Shown here: piece after piece, positions 36,582 through 41,504 of the stretch | Layout of the letters: each line of letters begins with the position of its first letter | Numbering within the stretch: position 1 is the stretch's first letter | Source of the DNA: Gammaproteobacteria bacterium | GTDB lineage: Bacteria; Pseudomonadota; Gammaproteobacteria; GCA-001735895 | Length of the DNA: 41,504 nucleotides | NCBI GenBank assembly: GCA_026989015.1 | Contig: JALSKD010000182.1 | Span: forward strand, 1-41,504 | Direction: 5' to 3' | Position numbers and translations under genes: made by a program | The notes under the pieces: generated by a model | The model's input: only the letters and a program-made list of their open reading frames with translations | What the model was told of the DNA's origin: nothing | Database searches by the model: none

Positions 36582-38252
36582 ATGACCAAGAGATTGCAGA
36601 CCCTCCTGCCACCGTTGCTGTTGCTGGCCTTGATGTCGGGCTGTGCCAGCCCGGGAGGCGGCGGCGTCGAACAGACCGGCAGCGCGATCCGCGAGGAACT
36701 GGCCGCCAGCCGTATGCCCCCGGCGCCGGCCCCGCAGGATATCCTCGACGAACTGGTGCCGCCGGCACCGCCGATGGACACGGAGGCCGACGATGCGCCG
36801 CGTTTCGACATCTCGGTGGCCAATGCGCCGGCCGATGTGTTCTTCATGAGCCTGGTGGCCGATACCGGCATCAACATGGTGGTGCATCCCGAGGTCAGCG
36901 GCACCATCAGCCTCGACCTGAAGCAGGTGACCATCGATGAGGTGATGGAACTCGCACGGGAGGTCTACGGCTATGAGTTCCGCCGCAGCGGCAACGGCTA
37001 CATCGTGTTGCCGGCGCGCATCCAGTCGCGCATCTTCTCGGTCAATTACCTGAATGTGAACCGCAGCGGCCAGTCCAGCATGTCGGTCAACTCCGGGCAG
37101 CTGGCCGACAGTGGCAACGGGGATTCGGCCACGGACGACAAGGGCGGCGGCAGGGCGCGCAGCGGCAACAGTGAATCCAGCCGCATCCAGACCCGAAGCC
37201 AGGCCGATTTTTGGTCCGGCCTGCGCGCCACGCTGCACTCGATTATCGGCGGCGGTGAAGGGCGTTCGGTGGTGGTGGATCGCCATGCGGGCCTGGTCGT
37301 GGTGCGCGCCATGCCCGGCGAACTGCGCGATGTGGAAGCCTATCTGCAGCGCGCCCAGAGCAGCATGCAGCGGCAGGTGATCCTCGAAGCCAAGATCATC
37401 GAGGTGCGGCTCAGCGACAGCTTTCAGTCGGGTATCGACTGGGCCGCCCTGTCGCGCAGCGGCGATGAACTGTTTGCCGGGCAGGCCGGCATCATCGACG
37501 GCCAGGCCAGCCTCTACGACGCCAATGGCCAGCTGAGCCGTGCCGCGCTGCTCTCCGGTCAGGCCGCAGGCTTCGGCAACCTGTTCGCCATCGGCGGCGC
37601 CACCGAGGATTTCGGTGCGCTGATCCGGCTGCTGTCCACACAAGGTGAGGTGCAGGTGTTGTCCAGTCCGCGGATTTCGACACTGAACAACCAGAAGGCG
37701 GTGATCAAGGTCGGATCCGATGAATTCTTTGTCACCGACATTTCCTCCACCACCTCGTCGAATGCCTCCTCCACGGTGACGTCTCCGGACATCACCCTGA
37801 CCCCGTTCTTCTCCGGCATCGCGCTGGATGTCACGCCACAGATCAGCGAGACGGGAGAGGTGATCCTGCACATCCACCCCAGTGTCAGCGAAGTGGTGGA
37901 CCAGACCAAGAACATCACCGTATCCGGCCAGAGCCAGCAATTGCCGCTGGCCCTGAGCACGGTGCGCGAATCCGATTCGGTGGTGCGCGCGCGCAGCGGC
38001 CAGGTGGTGGTCATCGGCGGCCTGATGCAGAACCGCAGTGGCAAGGACGATGCCGCGGTGCCCGGTGTCGGCGATGTGCCGCTGTTCGGTGAGTTGTTCA
38101 AGCAGAAGCGCGACAGCAACAGCCGCAGTGAACTGGTGATCCTGCTCAAGCCGCTGGTGGTGGATCGCGACGAGGCATGGAGCGAGTACATCGACGCGAC
38201 CCGAGGCCGCATCGAGCGGCTGCAACGCGAACGCCGTGGAGTACAACCCTGA
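36582..38252 (+). CDS. mshL: MSHA outer-membrane secretin MshL
   Basis: MshL is the outer-membrane secretin pore of the MSHA pilus. The 556-residue product has a lipoprotein signal (LLPPLLLLALMSGCAS, lipobox LMSGC). A Pro/Ala-rich linker and the N-terminal STN/secretin domain (FDISVANAPADVFFMSLVAD) follow. A Gly/Ser/Asp-rich linker at about residues 167-205 comes before the secretin domain (VQVLSSPRISTLNNQKAVIKVG, VVVIGGLMQNR, VPGVGDVPLFGELF, ELVILLKPLVV). The order and length match MshL/PilQ secretins. It starts 6 bp after mshK. Confidence 0.94.
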   Translation: MTKRLQTLLPPLLLLALMSGCASPGGGGVEQTGSAIREELAASRMPPAPAPQDILDELVPPAPPMDTEADDAPRFDISVANAPADVFFMSLVADTGINMVVHPEVSGTISLDLKQVTIDEVMELAREVYGYEFRRSGNGYIVLPARIQSRIFSVNYLNVNRSGQSSMSVNSGQLADSGNGDSATDDKGGGRARSGNSESSRIQTRSQADFWSGLRATLHSIIGGGEGRSVVVDRHAGLVVVRAMPGELRDVEAYLQRAQSSMQRQVILEAKIIEVRLSDSFQSGIDWAALSRSGDELFAGQAGIIDGQASLYDANGQLSRAALLSGQAAGFGNLFAIGGATEDFGALIRLLSTQGEVQVLSSPRISTLNNQKAVIKVGSDEFFVTDISSTTSSNASSTVTSPDITLTPFFSGIALDVTPQISETGEVILHIHPSVSEVVDQTKNITVSGQSQQLPLALSTVRESDSVVRARSGQVVVIGGLMQNRSGKDDAAVPGVGDVPLFGELFKQKRDSNSRSELVILLKPLVVDRDEAWSEYIDATRGRIERLQRERRGVQP

Positions 38253-38261
38253 GCACACGCC

Positions 38262-39077
38262 ATGTATGAAGCCTATTACGGGTTGCGCGAGAAACCCTTC
38301 AGCCTGACACCCGACACCGGATTCTATTTCGACAGCGACAGTCACGGCGCCGCGCTGGAGACGCTGCTGGTGTCGATTCGTGAAGGCGACGGCTTCATCA
38401 AGGTGATCGGCGAAGTCGGTACCGGCAAGACGCTGCTGTGCCGCACCCTGCTGCAGCGGCTGGACGACGCGACCTTCGAGACCCTGTATATCCCCAATCC
38501 GCACATGAGCCGGGCAGCCTTGCTGCAGGCCGTGGCGGAAGAGCTGGGGCTGAAACCGTCCGATGAGCGTGCAGTGATCGGCACCATCAACCGGCGGCTG
38601 CTGGAACTGGCGCGCGAAGGCCGGCGCTGCCTGCTGCTGCTCGACGAAGCCCAGTCGCTGCCGCTGGAGAGCCTGGAGGCGATTCGCCTGCTGTCCAACC
38701 TGGAGACCGAGAAATACAAGCTGATCCAGCTGGTGCTGTTCGGCCAGCCGGAACTGGATGCACGGCTGGCCGAGCATGGCATCCGCCAGCTGCGCCAGCG
38801 GATCGTGCATGCCTGCCGCATCGGCAGGCTGGATGCACAGAGCCTGCCGGCCTATGTGGAACACCGTCTCCACTGCGCCGGTTACCGCGGGCCACGCCTG
38901 TTCCCACCCGAAGTGCTGCGCGAGCTGCAGCGCCTGAGTGGCGGCGTGCCGCGGCTGGTCAACCTGTTGTGCCACAAGGCGCTGCTGCTGGCCTATGGCG
39001 CGTCCAGTTTCCGTGTGACCCGCCGCCAGCTACTGCAGGCCGCGGCGGACTGTGAACAGGTTGGGGTGGCGGCATGA
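38262..39077 (+). CDS. mshM: MSHA biogenesis AAA ATPase MshM (ExeA/GspA-like)
   Basis: A 271-residue AAA-type ATPase of the ExeA/GspA family. It opens MYEAYYGLREKPFSLTPDT, has Walker A GEVGTGKTLLCRTLLQRL and Walker B RRCLLLLDEAQSLPLESLEAI. Downstream come LIQLVLFGQPELDARLAE and the sensor-like GGVPRLVNLLCHKALLLAYG. There is no peptidoglycan-binding domain or membrane helix, as is usual for MshM. ExeA-like proteins help localise and assemble the secretin. The stop overlaps mshN (ATGA). Confidence 0.93.
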   Translation: MYEAYYGLREKPFSLTPDTGFYFDSDSHGAALETLLVSIREGDGFIKVIGEVGTGKTLLCRTLLQRLDDATFETLYIPNPHMSRAALLQAVAEELGLKPSDERAVIGTINRRLLELAREGRRCLLLLDEAQSLPLESLEAIRLLSNLETEKYKLIQLVLFGQPELDARLAEHGIRQLRQRIVHACRIGRLDAQSLPAYVEHRLHCAGYRGPRLFPPEVLRELQRLSGGVPRLVNLLCHKALLLAYGASSFRVTRRQLLQAAADCEQVGVAA

Positions 39078-40246
39078 GCGTGATCAACAACGCCCTGCGT
39101 GATCTCCAGCAACAGCGTCCGTTGCTGCGCGCGGTGGATCCGGATGAACTGCGCGCCCGGCCACCCCGACCGCCGCGGCGCAGACAGCGCACGATCGCCG
39201 TTGCTCTGGCCGCACTGCTGCTGGCGCTGCTTGCGGGTTATGGCCTGAGCCGCCCGGAGTTGCCGCCGGTCGCCACTCCTGTGCAGCGGACGCCCGCCGT
39301 CGCTCTGGAGCCGTCCCAGATACCGGCTCCGGAGCCGGTCACGGTGGCCGAACTCGACGGCGTGCAGCTGCGCGAACAGGCACAACGGTTGTCACTGGAA
39401 TTCCATTTTTCCAGGCCCGCCGGCATTGCGCTGGAGCATCAGCAGGGGCACCGATACCGGTTTCGGGTCAGCGGCGCACGCAGCGCCATCGCCGCCCCCT
39501 TACTGGAAGACAATGTCTGGCTGGCGGCCCTCTCCCTGCGCCCGGCGGGTGACGATCTGCTGATTGAATTGGAAGCGCGCGAGGGCGTGCGGGTGCTGAC
39601 CGAGGTCCGCCGTCCGGGGGACGGCGGCCAGCAGTGGCTGTTGAACCTGGAGCACAGGACGATCCCATCAGTGGAAAAAGCGGATTCCTGGCCGCAGGCA
39701 GTGACCGACCCCGTGGCGGCGCGCACAGAAACGCGGCCCACGCATGATCCGGTTACGACGGGCAAAAGCCGGCCATCGTCCCCGGCCGATGCAGTGGATG
39801 ATCCGGTGCCGAAGACCGGGAAGGCGGCACCGCCACCGCGGGTTGAAATCCGCGCTCGCCCGGCGCCCCGTCCACCGGCCGAGCAGCGACGACGCGAGGC
39901 CCATGCCCTGTTCCGTGCCGGTGAGTATGCCGCCCTGATCCGCCGCTTTGACGGCGACAGCGGGCAGGACGATCTGCGGGCACTGGCTTACCAGCGGCTG
40001 GGGCGGCACGAGCAGGCGCTGAGCCTGTACCGCAGCCTGCTGCAACGCGACGCCACCAATGCACGCTACTGGCTGGGTCTGGGGCTGTCGCTGGAGCAAC
40101 TGGATCAACCGCAGGCCGCTGCGTCGGCCTACCGCCGGGCGCGCGAGCTGGGTGGCCTGTCGGCACGCCTCCAGGCCTTTGTCAGACAGCGTCTGCGGCA
40201 ACCGGGACAGCAATCCGGCGCCGATGGTCACGGCGAGGGGAAATGA
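39074..40246 (+). CDS. mshN: MSHA biogenesis protein MshN (TPR)
   Basis: A 390-residue protein with the GspB-like start MSVINNALRDLQQQRPLLRA. One membrane helix (TIAVALAALLLALLAGYGL) is followed by a Pro-rich periplasmic linker. A central beta region (LSLEFHFSRPAGIALEH, RYRFRVSGARSA) and C-terminal tetratricopeptide repeats (ALAYQRLGRHEQALSLYRSL, RYWLGLGLSLEQLDQPQAAASAYRRA) complete it. MshN proteins are thought to bind other MSHA components through the TPR. The ATG overlaps the mshM stop by 4 bp, and mshE starts 1 bp after its stop. Confidence 0.88.
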   Translation: MSVINNALRDLQQQRPLLRAVDPDELRARPPRPPRRRQRTIAVALAALLLALLAGYGLSRPELPPVATPVQRTPAVALEPSQIPAPEPVTVAELDGVQLREQAQRLSLEFHFSRPAGIALEHQQGHRYRFRVSGARSAIAAPLLEDNVWLAALSLRPAGDDLLIELEAREGVRVLTEVRRPGDGGQQWLLNLEHRTIPSVEKADSWPQAVTDPVAARTETRPTHDPVTTGKSRPSSPADAVDDPVPKTGKAAPPPRVEIRARPAPRPPAEQRRREAHALFRAGEYAALIRRFDGDSGQDDLRALAYQRLGRHEQALSLYRSLLQRDATNARYWLGLGLSLEQLDQPQAAASAYRRARELGGLSARLQAFVRQRLRQPGQQSGADGHGEGK

Positions 40247-40247
40247 G

Positions 40248-41504
40248 ATGACCTTTGCAAAGAAAATACGTCTCGGCGATCTGCTGGTTGAAAGCGGCCT
40301 GATCACCGAGGAACAGCTGGATCTGGCGCTCAAGGAGCAGAAGAAGCTCGGCCGCAAGCTGGGCAGCACACTGATCGAACTGGGCATGATCGACGAGGAC
40401 AGCATCCTCAATCTGCTGTCCAGCCAGCTGGGTATTCCGCTGATCGATCTGACCAATTACAGCTTCGACGAACAGGTGGTGCGCCAGCTCTCCGAGAGCA
40501 TCGCCCGTCGATACCGGGCGATCGTGCTCGAGGACCGCCCGCGCGATTACCTGGTCGGCATGGCCGATCCCACCGATCTGTATGCGCTGGACGAGATTCA
40601 GGCCAAATTGCCGAAGCCGGTCAGCCAGGCCATTGTGCGCGAACGCGATCTGTTGCAGGCCTTCGACCGGGTCTACCGCCGCACCGAGGAGATCAGCGCG
40701 CTGGCCGAGGAACTGGGGCAGGAGCTGTCGTCCGGTGCCGAGGATCTGCGCGACCTGCTGCAGGCGGAGATGACCGATGCACCGGTGGCCAAGCTGCTGC
40801 AATCGATCTTCGAGGATGCAGTGCAGGTGGGCGCATCGGACATCCACATCGAACCGGACAAGGAAGTGATCCGCATTCGCCAGCGCATTGACGGCCTGCT
40901 GCACGAGCAGGAAATGAAGGAAATCCAGATCGCGCCGGCGGTGGTGGTGCGACTGAAGCTGATGGCCGGGTTGAATATCTCCGAGAAACGGCTGCCCCAG
41001 GATGGCCGCTTCAACATGACCGTCAACGGCCGCGAGATCGATGTGCGCATCTCCACCATGCCGGTACAGTACGGCGAATCGGTGGTCATGCGCCTGCTGG
41101 ACCAGACCCGGGGTGCGCTGGACATCGAGCAACTGGGCATGCGTGATGAGCTGTTGCACCATTTCCGCAAGCAGATCCACCAGCCCCACGGCATGGTGCT
41201 GGTCACCGGCCCCACCGGCTCGGGCAAGACCACCACCCTCTATGCCGCACTGAAGCTGCTCAATCAACCGCAGAACAAGATCATCACCGTCGAGGACCCG
41301 GTGGAATACCGCATGGCGCGCATCAACCAGGTGCAGGTGCAGCCAAAGATCGGCCTGAATTTCGCCGCCGTACTGCGTTCCGCGCTGCGTCAGGACCCGG
41401 ATATTATCATGGTCGGCGAGATGCGCGACAGGGAAACGGTGGAGATCGGCGTCAGTGCCGCGATGACCGGTCATCTGGTGCTGTCCACGCTGCATACCAA
41501 CGAT
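40248..41504 (+). CDS. mshE: MSHA pilus extension ATPase MshE (3' end outside window)
   Basis: At least 419 residues of a GspE/PilB-type ATPase that powers pilus extension. The N-terminus has two tandem MshEN motifs (RLGDLLVESGLITEEQL at 8-24 and KLGSTLIELGMIDEDSI at 37-53). In the family each binds half of a c-di-GMP molecule through the RLGxxL...GxI...L...L..Q pattern. The ATPase part shows ASDIHIEPDKEVIRIRQRID, Walker A GPTGSGKTTTLYAAL, the Asp box VEDPVEYRMARINQVQV and Walker B DPDIIMVGEMRDRET. The His box STLHTND is the last thing in the window. The start is ATG 40248. mshG should follow outside. Confidence 0.95.
   Translation, partial: MTFAKKIRLGDLLVESGLITEEQLDLALKEQKKLGRKLGSTLIELGMIDEDSILNLLSSQLGIPLIDLTNYSFDEQVVRQLSESIARRYRAIVLEDRPRDYLVGMADPTDLYALDEIQAKLPKPVSQAIVRERDLLQAFDRVYRRTEEISALAEELGQELSSGAEDLRDLLQAEMTDAPVAKLLQSIFEDAVQVGASDIHIEPDKEVIRIRQRIDGLLHEQEMKEIQIAPAVVVRLKLMAGLNISEKRLPQDGRFNMTVNGREIDVRISTMPVQYGESVVMRLLDQTRGALDIEQLGMRDELLHHFRKQIHQPHGMVLVTGPTGSGKTTTLYAALKLLNQPQNKIITVEDPVEYRMARINQVQVQPKIGLNFAAVLRSALRQDPDIIMVGEMRDRETVEIGVSAAMTGHLVLSTLHTND

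Noticed and set aside
36075-38975. 966-residue minus-strand open frame opposite mshK, mshL and mshM, and similar long frames at 19072-21480 and 14788-16440
   Set aside because: They lie antisense to confidently assigned genes, have low-complexity His/Gln/Asp/Ala-rich translations, and no domain. They follow from high GC at third codon positions.

Overview
The window is a gene-dense, GC-rich stretch of a gammaproteobacterial chromosome. The evidence is conserved gene order: hemA-prfA-prmC divergent from a TPR lipoprotein gene, mnmG-rsmG-parA-parB-atpIBEFHAGDC-glmU-glmS, the envC-ctpA-yibQ and rhodanese-grxC-secB-gpsA-trmL neighbourhood, and an MSHA pilus operon. I cannot name the genus. I see no tRNA, rRNA, IS element, prophage, CRISPR array or clear island, and composition looks even throughout. 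The longest gene-free gap is under 200 bp.

Layout. 1-1436 (-): 5' part of a TPR lipoprotein. 1613-5647 (+): hemA, prfA, prmC and two small uncharacterised genes. 5586-7675 (-): an ATP-grasp enzyme coupled to a TraB/GumN-family protein. 7851-12020 (+): mnmG, rsmG, parA, parB. 12186-19082 (+): the complete F1Fo ATP synthase operon, led by a good sigma70-type promoter and closed by an intrinsic terminator. 19195-22392 (+): glmU and glmS. 22477-26541 (+): an accessory stretch with a diverged CaCA/CAX-like antiporter, an orphan conserved protein, a SigZ-like ECF sigma factor, a COG0701 permease, a small AhpD/CMD-like protein and a small thioredoxin-fold protein. The last two and the sigma factor all end in cysteine-rich tails. 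26544-30456 (-): yajL-like, yibQ-like, ctpA and envC. 30655-33277 (+): a BigR/SqrR-like ArsR regulator, rhodanese, grxC, secB and gpsA. 33282-33746 (-): trmL. 33931-41504 (+): mshI, a pilN-like gene, mshJ, mshK, mshL, mshM, mshN and mshE; mshE runs off the window.

How the genes work together. HemA makes the tetrapyrrole precursor; PrmC methylates the release factor PrfA encoded beside it. MnmG and RsmG modify tRNA and 16S rRNA, and ParA/ParB segregate the chromosome. The atp genes make ATP, and GlmU/GlmS supply UDP-GlcNAc for the cell wall. EnvC, CtpA and the YibQ-like protein belong to envelope remodelling. The msh genes encode the inner-membrane platform, secretin and motor of a type IV MSHA-like pilus, whose motor carries the tandem MshEN c-di-GMP-binding signature.

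The parts most worth attention are the Cys-tailed SigZ/permease/thioredoxin cluster (23769-26541), the ArsR regulator with Cys41 and Cys107 fused translationally to a rhodanese gene (30607-31702), the coupled ATP-grasp/GumN pair, and an 8-bp inverted repeat over the predicted mnmG promoter.
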